From Cytophagales bacterium (lineage in GTDB: Bacteria > Bacteroidota > Bacteroidia > Cytophagales > Spirosomataceae): a stretch of DNA of 64,000 nt. The notes below the pieces were generated by a model. It was not told where the DNA came from. It worked only from the letters and a program-made list of their open reading frames with translations, and did no database searches. Below are positions 1 to 8,288 of this stretch, piece by piece (position 1 is the first letter of the stretch; each line of letters begins with the position of its first letter). A program made the position numbers and the translations under genes. Where the stretch lies: positions 1 through 64,000 of the forward strand of contig RDXN01000051.1 in NCBI GenBank assembly GCA_004292855.1, given 5' to 3'.

Positions 1-52
1 GGCCAAAGCTACTGAGCAAGTAGTCGGTGTAGAGGTCTAGAGTGGTCTGCAT
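1..52 (-). CDS. Transposase, N-terminal fragment (runs off left edge)
   Basis: Only 17 codons are inside the window, starting at the ATG complementary to 50-52. They read MQTTLDLYTDYLLSSFG, which resembles the N-terminus of DDE transposases of the IS4/IS701 kind (LYTDYLLSSFG followed in the family by TATGLS). That is family knowledge applied to a short string, so the call is tentative. If right, one end of the insertion sequence lies somewhere between about 53 and 130. No terminal inverted repeat can be confirmed because the other end is outside the window. Confidence 0.55.
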   Translation of the reverse strand, partial: MQTTLDLYTDYLLSSFG

Positions 53-231
53 ACTCAAAATTAAACTAGCCGCCGGAATGGTGGCGTAACATCAGTTATC
101 AATTGTCCGGCTAATTGTCCACCCCCCTTTTTAGGTTAATTTTTGGGAGAGCGGTACGTTTGATTAACTTTTTTATCAGGCACAGGTCAACCTAGCATTT
201 CCTCCTCTTTTTTAAAGCTACTCAGTTTCAC

Positions 232-265
232 TCCCGGTGGGGATTAATCCACCGGGATCTTTTTT
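232..265 (+). terminator. Rho-independent terminator
   Basis: A 9-bp perfect stem (232-240 with 249-257, TCCCGGTGG/CCACCGGGA) with an 8-nt loop is followed by TCTTTTTT on the + strand. No + strand gene ends here inside the window, so it may be left over from sequence displaced by the neighbouring insertion element. Confidence 0.6.
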
Positions 266-330
266 GGATTAGTGTGTCAATGTAGAAGGCTTTTCCGATT
301 GTATCCGTCCTGACTACCTACCCATGTAAG

Positions 331-366
331 AACCGGGGGCATCTTTTTAGACACCCCCGGTTTTAT
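331..366. terminator. Terminator hairpin downstream of the CRY-DASH gene
   Basis: AACCGGGGG (331-339) pairs with CCCCCGGTT (354-362) around a 14-nt loop, followed by TTATT on the + strand. It lies 10 nt past the stop of the minus-strand photolyase gene, so it probably ends that transcript, although the U-tract is better on the other strand. Confidence 0.5.
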
Positions 367-372
367 TATTGG

Positions 373-1809
373 CTACCGCTTTAGCCATTTGCCCGGATTA
401 ATAATTGGCATTGGGTATGTATCGCCCAGTGCAACACCGAACTCTTCCTGCTCCCGTCTGTTCAGGGCCGAAACCAGATGAACCTTTTGCGCAGGCACCT
501 GTGTCAGTTCGGGGAGCCAATGTTTGACGAAAGCCCCTTTTTCATCGTATCGTGTTGCCTGACTGTATATATTGAAGTAACGATCCTCGCGGGGGTCATT
601 CCCCACACCCGCTGTATAGTTCCAGTTGCCCCAGTTACTGCATGGGTCGTAATCGACCAACAGGCTCTCAAACCAGGCGGCCCCCCATGTCCAGTCGATG
701 CCGAGGTCTTTCACCAAAAAACTCCCCACGTTTTGTCGACCCCGGTTGCTCATGAAGCCCGTTTGGGCCAGTTCGCGCATGTTGGCGTCGATAAATGGGA
801 TACCCGTTTCACCTTCGGCCCACCGAATAAATAAATCGTTGTCGCGACGCCAGCGTTTTTGAATATCGTGTTTGATTCCACTGGCTTTAAACAACCGATC
901 ACCAAAACGAAGGGCGACAAACCGGAAGAAATCGCGCCAGATCAACTCAAAAATGAGCCAGTAGGTCGAGTCGTTCTTGACCCGCTCGGCTTCGTAGCGC
1001 ATGACCTCTTCGTAAATGAGCCGGGGCGACAAACAGCCGTGGGCCAGCCAGGCCGAAAACTTACTAGAATAGTTCTCGCCAACCAACCCGTTACGGGTTT
1101 CCTTGTAGGTTTTAATAAGCTCTTTTTCCCACAAATAAGACTCTAGCCGCTCTAGTGCGACGGTCTCACCGCCTTTGAAGGGCACTGCCCGCCTGATGTC
1201 GGTTTTCATCTCGCCCGGAAAACCAAACGTAGTTATCGAAGGCATGTCGCCGGGGTCAACCTCGGGCACGAGTCGCACGCGCACAGGGTCTTCAAACGTG
1301 GAGCGGACTTTTGCCCGCCGTTCGACCTGATTTCGAAACTGCGAGAATACGTCGGGCAGTTGGGCAATGGCAAACGGCAGATCGCGCACATGGTATAAGG
1401 TCGATTGCCAGAACAGTTCGAGGTCGATGTTCTGGGGCTTGAGTCGCTTACTCAAACTCGACTCCATATCGGTTTCCTCGCTCGTGACCTCTTTACTGGC
1501 ATAAATGGCCGATGCGCCAATTTGCTGCGCCAACTCGGCTAGAACGGTGGCCGGGTTACCTACGCGCACAATCAAATGAGCACCCCGGTTGCGGAGGTTT
1601 CGCCGAAGATCGGCCACACATTCGATGAGGAAATTAGCCCGGAAAATGCCCGTTTTGCGAAAACCCAGGTCGGGTAATTCATCGAACAGTTTCGGGTCAA
1701 AAACAAAAACGGGCAGTACCTCGTCGGCCTGTTGAACGGCGCGGGTAAAGCCCTCATTATCGTGCAATCGCAGGTCGTTACGGAACCAGTAAACAATACG
1801 TTTCATCAA
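373..1809 (-). CDS. Cryptochrome DASH (DASH-family photolyase)
   Basis: A 478-residue flavoprotein of the cryptochrome/photolyase family. The N-terminal alpha/beta photolyase domain (about 1-135) opens with IVYWFRNDLRLHDNE and includes FGFRKTGIFRANFL and a KEVTSEE segment, both typical of the DASH subgroup. The C-terminal FAD-binding helical domain (about 200-478) carries WRDFFRFVALRFG, FIDANMRELAQTGFMSNRGRQNVGSFL in two conserved blocks, and DYDPCSNWGNWNY. DASH proteins bind FAD plus an antenna folate and repair pyrimidine dimers, chiefly in single-stranded DNA, using blue light. The length is normal. Start is MM; either Met is possible. A class I photolyase lies at 9547-10860, so the strain has two light-driven repair enzymes. 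Confidence 0.93.
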   Translation of the reverse strand: MMKRIVYWFRNDLRLHDNEGFTRAVQQADEVLPVFVFDPKLFDELPDLGFRKTGIFRANFLIECVADLRRNLRNRGAHLIVRVGNPATVLAELAQQIGASAIYASKEVTSEETDMESSLSKRLKPQNIDLELFWQSTLYHVRDLPFAIAQLPDVFSQFRNQVERRAKVRSTFEDPVRVRLVPEVDPGDMPSITTFGFPGEMKTDIRRAVPFKGGETVALERLESYLWEKELIKTYKETRNGLVGENYSSKFSAWLAHGCLSPRLIYEEVMRYEAERVKNDSTYWLIFELIWRDFFRFVALRFGDRLFKASGIKHDIQKRWRRDNDLFIRWAEGETGIPFIDANMRELAQTGFMSNRGRQNVGSFLVKDLGIDWTWGAAWFESLLVDYDPCSNWGNWNYTAGVGNDPREDRYFNIYSQATRYDEKGAFVKHWLPELTQVPAQKVHLVSALNRREQEEFGVALGDTYPMPIINPGKWLKR

Positions 1810-1814
1810 AAATT

Positions 1815-1953
1815 AGAGAACAACGATCAGGGAACAGAGAACAGAGAACAATGGACAGTTTATCGCTTGTCTGCTTCACTGACTGAACTACCGCCCATAC
1901 ATTTTGTTTAGTGTTCTCTGTTCGTTGCTCTCTGAACTCTGTTCACTGTTCGT
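1815..1953. repeat. GAACAGAG-type short repeats in inverted arrangement
   Basis: Several copies of GAACAGAGAAC-like words (1828-1850) face complementary GTTCTCTGTTC/CTGTTCACTGTTC words (1913-1953). The right side overlaps the 3' end of the DUF547 gene. Imperfect clusters like this are common between genes in Cytophagales. It may fold into a long imperfect hairpin; no mobile-element gene is attached. Confidence 0.45.
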
Positions 1954-2701
1954 TCAATGCCCAGTTATAATCGAAATACGAACGTTTCGTGTCGTCGGTC
2001 ATTTTCACCTTCACATACTTATTGATCCAGGCTTCGAGCGTGTTGCCGTTCTTCTCGAAGTCATCGCCGTACCAATCCAGAATTTTTGAGAGCTTAGCCT
2101 TATCGGCTCCGACTACGTTTTTGGTGGGATCGTTCATGAAATCGACACCCTGATCGTTCAGTTGGGCATCGAGCCGATTGCCCACAAAAGCCTCGTTGCG
2201 CAATTTTGGGCACGACACTGCCGCACAAACCAACGCGAAGTGAATGCGTGGCTCCGTGAATTTCTTGCGCAGTGTACCATGTTCAATATTGTCCAAACTG
2301 ATGGTTTCGCCACCCATCTTGATGAACTTCTTGGCCCAGGGCGTCGTCACAAACGGTATTTTGATTTTGCTGCCAATGTCTTTGATACTTTTGACCGGGT
2401 AATGATCCAGAATAAGCCGAATGGTGTAAGCATTATACGCATTAATCCAGAAGGCAACCTGATCGTTTTTACTCCATTGGTCGGTTGGTGGGTTTTTGCT
2501 AAGCAGGTCAAGATAGGCGTCAAACTCTTTCTCGTCTTTCTTGAAGCCTTTGTAATTGACCATGCCTTTATCATTCACATATTTTTTCAGCAGCCGATCA
2601 AACCCGCTATGATCTACGTTTAAGGGAGCCGAAGCCAGCGTGAGGCTGCTGATGAGGTATGTTAGCAGAAGAAGTAGTAGGGTATTCCGTTTGTTTGTCA
2701 T
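1943..2701 (-). CDS. DUF547 domain protein, secreted
   Basis: 252 residues with a Sec signal peptide (MTNKRNTLLLLLLTYLISSL, cleavage near LASA). The body matches DUF547: DHSGFDRLLKKYV, NYKGF, the hallmark DQVAFWINAYNAYTI at about 85-100, and a C-terminal part with RIHFALVCAAVSCPKLRNEAF. DUF547 proteins are small, widely distributed and exported; the biochemical role is unknown, so none is claimed. It stands alone, flanked by repeat-rich intergenic DNA. Both sides hold hairpins, suggesting monocistronic transcription. Confidence 0.85.
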   Translation of the reverse strand: MTNKRNTLLLLLLTYLISSLTLASAPLNVDHSGFDRLLKKYVNDKGMVNYKGFKKDEKEFDAYLDLLSKNPPTDQWSKNDQVAFWINAYNAYTIRLILDHYPVKSIKDIGSKIKIPFVTTPWAKKFIKMGGETISLDNIEHGTLRKKFTEPRIHFALVCAAVSCPKLRNEAFVGNRLDAQLNDQGVDFMNDPTKNVVGADKAKLSKILDWYGDDFEKNGNTLEAWINKYVKVKMTDDTKRSYFDYNWALNEQ

Positions 2702-2706
2702 GTGCT

Positions 2707-2770
2707 GTAGCGCGGTTTTCCTAAACCGCGCGGATGGATGGTACAGCGCGGTTTAGGAAAACCACGCTAC
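2707..2770. repeat. 25-bp inverted repeat, hairpin within hairpin
   Basis: Arms 2707-2731 and 2746-2770 are inverted copies (24 of 25 matching) around a 14-nt spacer. Each arm is itself palindromic (CGCGGTTT-TCCT-AAACCGCG), so the element can form one long stem or two short ones. It lies just upstream of the DUF547 start and has the look of a REP/REPIN-type dispersed element. No transposase is linked. Confidence 0.75.
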
Positions 2771-2780
2771 ATAAAACAAC

Positions 2781-2829
2781 TAATGGATATTGAACAATGC
2801 GAAACACCTACATTGTTCAATATCCATTA
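2781..2829. repeat. Perfect 19-bp inverted repeat
   Basis: TAATGGATATTGAACAATG (2781-2799) is followed by an 11-nt loop and its exact reverse complement (2811-2829). It lies between the DUF547 and Lys-rich genes, 22 nt past the stop of the latter, so it could end that transcript. There is no proper U-tract, and it differs in sequence from the adjacent 2707-2770 element. Confidence 0.7.
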
Positions 2830-2851
2830 ATTGTTGTTGCAAAATCCTTGA

Positions 2852-3385
2852 CTAGTTCAGGCTGCTCAAGTAGGTCTTGTTGCCGTTCTTGTTAATGTAA
2901 TACTTGCCACCGCGTGGACCCGTGTACACCGTCTCGCCATTGGGGCCTTTCTGACCACGGTCAACAGGGGCTTTGTAATCGGCGGGAGACGCCTTCTCCT
3001 CACGAGCCTTGCTCACTTTGCGGTCGGCCTTCTTATCGGCTTTATCGTCAGCTTTAACCGTTTTCTTGTCAGCTTTGTCGTCGACTTTGGCGTCTTTTTT
3101 ATCGGCCTTAGCCGTCTTTTTATCAGCTTTCTCGTCCTTCTTGTCGTCTTTAGCTTTCTTCTTGTCTGCTTTGGCTTCTTTAGCAGCTACTTTGTCGCCA
3201 TCATCTTTAGCCTTCTTCTTATCGGCCTTAGCTTCCTTTTTGTCTTCTTTAGCCTCTTTCTTGTCTTTTTTCTCGGCCTTGGCCTCTTTCTTGGCCTTCT
3301 CCTTTTTTGGTTTGTCCTGAGCAGTGCCGTTAAAAGCGACCATCAGGGCCAGCAAAAAGGTCAATATGCGCAATGAGTTTTTCAT
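2852..3385 (-). CDS. Secreted Lys/Ala/Asp-rich protein with C-terminal GPRGGKYY domain
   Basis: 177 residues in three parts. There is a signal peptide (MKNSLRILTFLLALMVAFNGTAQ), then about 105 residues of low-complexity K/A/D/E repeats (KADKKKAKDDKK-like units), then a C-terminal motif GPNGETVYTGPRGGKYYINK. That motif matches the PBCV-specific basic adaptor domain (TGPRGGKYYxNxxGxKxYL), a short module found in algal viruses and many bacteria, of unknown binding partner. The repeat is strongly basic and likely unstructured. An interaction with polyanions such as DNA, LPS or glycan is inference only. The antisense frame over the repeat is a composition artefact. Confidence 0.7.
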   Translation of the reverse strand: MKNSLRILTFLLALMVAFNGTAQDKPKKEKAKKEAKAEKKDKKEAKEDKKEAKADKKKAKDDGDKVAAKEAKADKKKAKDDKKDEKADKKTAKADKKDAKVDDKADKKTVKADDKADKKADRKVSKAREEKASPADYKAPVDRGQKGPNGETVYTGPRGGKYYINKNGNKTYLSSLN

Positions 3386-3485
3386 GGTACAAAACGGTTT
3401 AACGTAAAAAATGGATTCAGGTACTTTAGACGGTAAGTTCCGCAGAAAATCACGGAAAGCAACCGGTCAACCGATAAAATTTGCT

Positions 3486-3493
3486 TAAATTTG
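3486..3493 (+). promoter_or_regulatory. Candidate -7 element for recQ
   Basis: TAAATTTG fits the Bacteroidetes sigma -7 consensus TAnnTTTG and would place transcription start about 15 nt before the recQ ATG. No good -33 TTTG lies at the expected distance, so this is weak. Confidence 0.3.
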
Positions 3494-3515
3494 GGTTGAG
3501 ACTCGCTTCAAACCA

Positions 3516-5675
3516 ATGATTGTTACCCCCACAACGGTCGCTAACGCCGGGACCGGCGACCCGGTCGGTCGCGACCCGCATACTTTTCTAAAACGTTATT
3601 TTGGCTACGACCAGTTTCGCCCCATGCAGGAAGCGATTATTCGGTCGGTGGTGGGCGGGCGCGACACGGTGGTGCTGATGCCGACAGGGGGCGGCAAATC
3701 GGTGTGTTTTCAGATTCCGGCCCTCATGCTGCCGGGCATTACAGTGGTGGTGTCGCCCCTGATTGCCCTTATGAAAGATCAGGTTGAGGGCCTGACCTTA
3801 AACGGTATTCCGGCGGCTTTTCTGAACAGCACACAGTCGTCGCGGGAGCAGCGAAAAATTGAGGACGACTGCATCAAAGGGCGGCTTAAACTGCTCTATA
3901 CTTCGCCCGAGAAACTCCTGAGCGAGTCGTTTTACATCTTCCTCAAACAACTCAATATCTCCCTATTTGCCATCGACGAGGCCCACTGTATCTCGTCGTG
4001 GGGGCACGATTTTCGGCCCGAATACACGCAACTGAACGTGTTGCGGCAGAACTTCCCCGAGGTGCCGATGGTGGCCCTTACGGCTACCGCCGACAAGCTC
4101 ACCCGGCAGGATATTGCCTCGCGGCTCGGTATGATCGACCCCGAAGTGTTTGTGGCTTCGTTTAACCGGCCAAACCTGAGCTTACAGGTGCTGCCCGGCA
4201 TTAATCGGCTCCAACAGATTGTGCGGTTATTACAACTCAAACCCGACACATCGGGCATTATTTATTGCCTGAGCCGCAAATCGACTGAATCGCTCGCAGC
4301 CAAGTTGCAGGAAAAAGGTTTGATGGCGGGTTTTTATCACGCCGGCATGAGCAATACTGAGCGTAGCATGGTGCAGGAGATGTTTTTGAAAGACGATATC
4401 CGCATTATGTGCGCTACAATTGCCTTCGGAATGGGCATCGACAAGTCGAATGTGCGGTGGGTGATCCATTATAATATGCCCAAAAATATGGAGGGGTTTT
4501 ACCAGGAGATTGGCCGGGCCGGTCGCGATGGTAGCCCCGCCGACACGGTACTCTTCTACAGCTTCGCCGACGTAGCCACCTACAAGGAGATGCTGAACGA
4601 TGCCAAACCGGCCAATTTGGGTGTGCAGTTGGCCAAACTTGAACGTATTCAGCAATACGCCGACGCCAACACCTGCCGCCGACGTATTTTGCTCAGTTAT
4701 TTTTCGGAAGAATTGACCGACCCCTGTGGTAATTGCGACGTGTGCCGTAACCCGCGCATTACGTTCGATGCCACGGTTTTAGCCCAGAAAGCTCTCTCGG
4801 CCATTGTTCGCACGGGCGAGCGGGTGCCCATGAATCTGCTCATCGACATTTTGCGTGGGTCACGCTCGCAGATGGTGTTGCAATATGGTTACGACAAGGT
4901 TAAAACCTATGGCGTGGGCAAAGACCTGAAATTTGAAGATTGGCGTAATTATCTGCACCAACTGATCAACGTTGGCGTGATCGAGATTGCTTACGATCAG
5001 CATTACGCGCTCAAGAAAGGCATTCTGGGTGACGCTGTTTTGTTTGAAGGGCGCAAAATTGAGCTTGTCCGGCCCGAGGATGTCACCAAACCCGTTGTTG
5101 AGAAGGCGCGAACCCGCACCCAACAAACAAAAGACGACCTCTATGCTCGTTTGGATGTACTCCGCAAGGCGGTTGCGGGCGAGCAGAACGTGCCGCCGTA
5201 CGTGATCTTCACCGACACTACGCTCGAAGACATGGCCCGCCAACGCCCCACCACGCCCGACGGTCTGCGCAATGTGAGCGGGGTAGGTGAGCGCAAGCTC
5301 CAATTGTTTGGTCGGCGGTTTCTCGATGTCATCGTCGAGTATGTGCGCGGGCAGGCCAAAGACGGGGGCAGTACACGCGGCTCCACACAGGTGTTGACCC
5401 TCGAATTATTCCAGCGGGGCCTGACTATAGAAGCCATTGCTGCCGAGCGAAACCTGACCACAATCACGGTGATCGGCCATTTATTTGCCCTTAAAAATGC
5501 GGGTTACGACCTACCCCTCGAAGACCTCGTTACCCCGCAGGAACGGGCCGAAATCGAACAGGCTATAGGGCTGGTGAAGCCCGAGAATAATGCCTTAAAA
5601 CCCGTCTACGAGCATCTGGGGGGGCGTTTCAGCTACGACGCGATCCGTATCACGATGGGTCTGATGGAGTCCTGA
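3516..5675 (+). CDS. recQ: ATP-dependent DNA helicase RecQ
   Basis: A 719-residue 3'-5' DNA helicase of the RecQ family, acting in recombination and stalled-fork repair. Visible order: aromatic-rich Q region FGYDQFRPMQEAII, Walker A MPTGGGKS (56-62), DEAH box (154-157) followed by CISSWGHDFRPEY, motif VI QEIGRAGRDG, the zinc-binding RQC subdomain with Cys387, Cys404, Cys407 and Cys410, a winged helix, an HRDC domain (about 540-620) and a C-terminal helix-turn-helix-like extension (about 630-719). The layout and length match Bacteroidetes RecQ. The next gene starts 155 nt downstream, so recQ is probably monocistronic. Confidence 0.96.
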   Translation: MIVTPTTVANAGTGDPVGRDPHTFLKRYFGYDQFRPMQEAIIRSVVGGRDTVVLMPTGGGKSVCFQIPALMLPGITVVVSPLIALMKDQVEGLTLNGIPAAFLNSTQSSREQRKIEDDCIKGRLKLLYTSPEKLLSESFYIFLKQLNISLFAIDEAHCISSWGHDFRPEYTQLNVLRQNFPEVPMVALTATADKLTRQDIASRLGMIDPEVFVASFNRPNLSLQVLPGINRLQQIVRLLQLKPDTSGIIYCLSRKSTESLAAKLQEKGLMAGFYHAGMSNTERSMVQEMFLKDDIRIMCATIAFGMGIDKSNVRWVIHYNMPKNMEGFYQEIGRAGRDGSPADTVLFYSFADVATYKEMLNDAKPANLGVQLAKLERIQQYADANTCRRRILLSYFSEELTDPCGNCDVCRNPRITFDATVLAQKALSAIVRTGERVPMNLLIDILRGSRSQMVLQYGYDKVKTYGVGKDLKFEDWRNYLHQLINVGVIEIAYDQHYALKKGILGDAVLFEGRKIELVRPEDVTKPVVEKARTRTQQTKDDLYARLDVLRKAVAGEQNVPPYVIFTDTTLEDMARQRPTTPDGLRNVSGVGERKLQLFGRRFLDVIVEYVRGQAKDGGSTRGSTQVLTLELFQRGLTIEAIAAERNLTTITVIGHLFALKNAGYDLPLEDLVTPQERAEIEQAIGLVKPENNALKPVYEHLGGRFSYDAIRITMGLMES

Positions 5676-5830
5676 AAAATCCTATTTTAATATGTGTCGT
5701 TGGATAATTCCGTGAGAAAAGGCTTGGTTTGTACCAAACCTTGCACTAACTTCGTTCCTGAATTCAAGGTAAGCCTGTTACTTCGTAGCGGGTTTCCCCG
5801 TCTGAACAGGTCCCAACAAACCCAAAAACA

Positions 5831-6946
5831 TTGATCAAGGAACTAGGTTTTTCACTATTGCTGGCTGCTGGCAAAACTACCGCTGGCGCACTCCCAAATA
5901 AGGCCATTGCCCCCACTTTCGACACCACACGCACTACATTTTCCAACGGCGTACTCGACAACCCAATCTTACTGAATGTAGATACGACGAACCGCGCATT
6001 CCCGGTTTTTTTCTGTGGTGAAGAGGTGCCGGTGGGGCAACCGGGGGTTTGGCGTCGGTGGATTCAAACCCTGCGCGGATTCAGCAATCGTGACGACTGT
6101 TTATACGATGTTCGGCAACGGGCTATCTCGTTTTTTCCCATCATTGACCCCATTTTGCGGCAATACCGTATTCCCCGCGATTTCCGTTACCTGCCCCTTG
6201 CCGAGAGCGATTTGATTAATGACTGTGTCTCGCCAAAGGGGGCGTCGGGCTATTGGCAGTTGATGCCTGAGACCGCCCGCGAACTCGGTTTGCGGGTTGA
6301 TGGTGCGGTCGATGAGCGGTACGACCTGCGGAAGGCTACCGTAGCTGTTTGTCATTATTTACACCAGTTATATCGGCAGTTGGGGTCGTGGTCGCTGGTG
6401 GCGGCTGCCTACAACGGGGGCCTGGGTCATGTGCAGAGTCGGATGCAGCAGCAGGGTCAGAAGAATTACTTCAAACTGAGTTTGCACCGCGAGACAAGCC
6501 ATTACCTGTTTCGGATATTAGCGTATAAAGAACTGATTTCGAATCCCAAACAGTACGAACTGCTGTTGTCGAAGTCGGCAGTTGCACGGCTTACCCGCCC
6601 GTTGCCTAAATGGGTAAAGCCGGTGTCGTTGAATTTGGCCCGCCGGAGTAGTTCGCTCATCCCGACCCAATCGGAGGTAGATCGGTCGGGTACAGAAGAT
6701 ACGTTGCCTATAAACCCAACCTGGGGACCCCGCCCCGACAAGTCGCTGGATGCCCCTTCCGATTTTGAGCAGATTTTAGCAAAGGCATTGTACCCCGACG
6801 AAGCCGAAGATTTTCAGGGTCAGAAAGCACACTTCCCAATCCATAAGCTACTGGCTGTCATGGCTATTAGGTTCCGTCGGCCCCGCTTCATGCAGTATCA
6901 GGAAGGCGAGAATTTACGACCCATACATGAATGGGAGTGGATTTAA
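5831..6946 (+). CDS. Lytic transglycosylase, SLT/MltD-like (copy 1 of 3)
   Basis: 371 residues. The SLT domain (about 95-235) contains FRYLPLAESDL with the presumed catalytic Glu125, GASGYWQLMPETARELGL, and SLVAAAYNGG, all hallmarks of soluble lytic transglycosylases that cleave peptidoglycan to 1,6-anhydro-muropeptides. Upstream, FFCGEEVPV is a motif shared by copies 2 and 3. The only usable start is TTG at 5831, because an in-frame stop (5786-5788) lies close upstream and no ATG follows in the first 100 codons. The N-terminus is hydrophobic but a weak signal peptide. Copy 1 lacks the C-terminal beta-rich domain present in copies 2 and 3. Confidence 0.85.
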   Translation: MIKELGFSLLLAAGKTTAGALPNKAIAPTFDTTRTTFSNGVLDNPILLNVDTTNRAFPVFFCGEEVPVGQPGVWRRWIQTLRGFSNRDDCLYDVRQRAISFFPIIDPILRQYRIPRDFRYLPLAESDLINDCVSPKGASGYWQLMPETARELGLRVDGAVDERYDLRKATVAVCHYLHQLYRQLGSWSLVAAAYNGGLGHVQSRMQQQGQKNYFKLSLHRETSHYLFRILAYKELISNPKQYELLLSKSAVARLTRPLPKWVKPVSLNLARRSSSLIPTQSEVDRSGTEDTLPINPTWGPRPDKSLDAPSDFEQILAKALYPDEAEDFQGQKAHFPIHKLLAVMAIRFRRPRFMQYQEGENLRPIHEWEWI

Positions 6947-6958
6947 TCCTTTTTTGAC

Positions 6959-7036
6959 GTTACGGCTTGCCTATTTCTCCGTCACAATAGTAGAGTAATG
7001 TGATAGACAGAACGAGGAGACAGGCTTTACCGTAAC
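6959..7036. repeat. Imperfect inverted repeat between transglycosylase genes 1 and 2
   Basis: GTTACGG (6959-6965) and CCGTAAC (7030-7036) are outer arms. Inside them, GCCTAT-TCTCCGT and ACGAGGAGACAGGC continue an interrupted stem. The right arm ends one base before the ATG at 7038, so a fold here would occlude that start or attenuate read-through from gene 1. Confidence 0.4.
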
Positions 7037-7037
7037 C

Positions 7038-8249
7038 ATGAGATCAACTGTATTTGCACTGATAGTGAGCGGCTTGGCCTTTATTGCCAATTATTCCGCG
7101 ATAGCAACAGGGACGAACCGGCCAACAACGTTCCCCCTGAATACTGACCCTACTTGGGCGAATTTACCTCCTGTGTTTTTTTGTGGCGAAGCCGTACCCA
7201 TACATGAAGAGGCTGTAGCCCATCGGCTTATGTCGGCACTGGTGCAGAAAACGAGCTACGGAAAAGCACTGGCCAATATGCGGTTACGAGCCTCGGCGTT
7301 CTTCCCCATTATCGAACCGATCCTTGAACGCTACAAAATCCCCGCCGATTTTAAATATCTGCCCTTGGTGGAAAGTGCCCTCCGTGGCGGGGCTGTATCG
7401 AAGGCCGGGGCCGTTGGTTATTGGCAACTGATGCCCGCAACGGCCCGCGAACTCGGCCTGACAGTTGATTCGGAGCGCGATGAACGGTTACACCTGCTCA
7501 AATCGACCGACGCAGCCTGCCGTTACCTGCGGTTTCTGTACCACAAAATGGGATCGTGGACATTGGCGGCTGCGGCTTACAACAACGGCATTGGTAACTT
7601 ATTGTCGAGCATCCGTAAGCAAAACGAGCGCGATTACTACTATCTGCGTTTAAACGCCGAAACAGGCCGTTACCTATACCGGATTATCGCGTTTAAAGAA
7701 CTGTTCGACAATTATCAGCAGTACAAAATGGTGTTGCCGGTGCATGTCTGGAACACGCTGAGTGCGCCCCTGCCTCGCAAACTTCCCCACATAGAAATGG
7801 AGGTGCCGTTGTTGGAGGAGGAGACCCTGGAAGCCGATACCGAAGAAGCCGTTAGTGTGCCAATTGCCCTAAGTTCGGTTACTAAAAAGTCGGAAGACGT
7901 ACCCCTGCCCAACGCTGCCGATGTGTTCCGGGGTGGTATAAAAGCCCGGCTCGACAAGGCAGGTGTCCTCCAACGAGGGCAGGTTTGGGTGTTTCACCTC
8001 ACCCGCGATGGCATGGCCGATGGCAAACCCGTCGATCAGGGTGATGTGCTGTATGCGGTTGTTGAGGACATCGACCCAAAAACAAATAAAGTCTATTTCC
8101 GGGCCGACAAAGTGTATTCGGCATCTGACCGGCAAACGCACAAAATCGCTCTATCGGCGGTCGATGCTTCGACAGGTCGGATTGGGATCAATTTGCTCGA
8201 TATGGCGCAGGTTAAGTCGGGCTGGATCTCGACCTGGAAGGTGCTGTAG
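7038..8249 (+). CDS. Lytic transglycosylase, SLT/MltD-like (copy 2 of 3)
   Basis: 403 residues with a signal peptide (MRSTVFALIVSGLAFIANYSAIA). The SLT domain (about 85-220) has FKYLPLVESAL with presumed catalytic Glu112, KAGAVGYWQLMPATARELGL and TLAAAAYNNGIGN. After a Glu/Val-rich linker (about 245-285) comes a C-terminal beta-rich domain (about 295-403, GQVWVFHLTRDG, QGDVLYAVVEDIDP) that recurs in copy 3. Its role is unknown; a wall- or substrate-binding module is a guess. It sits 91 nt after copy 1 and 39 nt before copy 3, so co-transcription is likely. Sequence similarity points to local gene duplication. Confidence 0.9.
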   Translation: MRSTVFALIVSGLAFIANYSAIATGTNRPTTFPLNTDPTWANLPPVFFCGEAVPIHEEAVAHRLMSALVQKTSYGKALANMRLRASAFFPIIEPILERYKIPADFKYLPLVESALRGGAVSKAGAVGYWQLMPATARELGLTVDSERDERLHLLKSTDAACRYLRFLYHKMGSWTLAAAAYNNGIGNLLSSIRKQNERDYYYLRLNAETGRYLYRIIAFKELFDNYQQYKMVLPVHVWNTLSAPLPRKLPHIEMEVPLLEEETLEADTEEAVSVPIALSSVTKKSEDVPLPNAADVFRGGIKARLDKAGVLQRGQVWVFHLTRDGMADGKPVDQGDVLYAVVEDIDPKTNKVYFRADKVYSASDRQTHKIALSAVDASTGRIGINLLDMAQVKSGWISTWKVL

Positions 8250-8288
8250 ACCGCTACCGAACTATACCAATACCCGTATTGTTGTCGT

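Larger units (their letters stand above)
53..372. other. Non-coding stretch with two hairpins
   Basis: No convincing coding frame is visible between the transposase start and the photolyase stop. It contains a repeated AATTGTCC (near 100 and 112), a possible IS boundary, and two strong hairpins listed separately as terminators. Confidence 0.5.

Noticed and set aside
3009-3320. 103-residue Leu/Ser-rich frame opposite the Lys-rich gene
   Set aside because: Antisense of a low-complexity repeat; the LSAL pattern is just the reverse reading of AAG/GAT codons.
5727-5741. GGTTTG/CAAACC hairpin upstream of the first transglycosylase
   Set aside because: Arms of six bases with no U-tract are too weak to call a terminator or operator.
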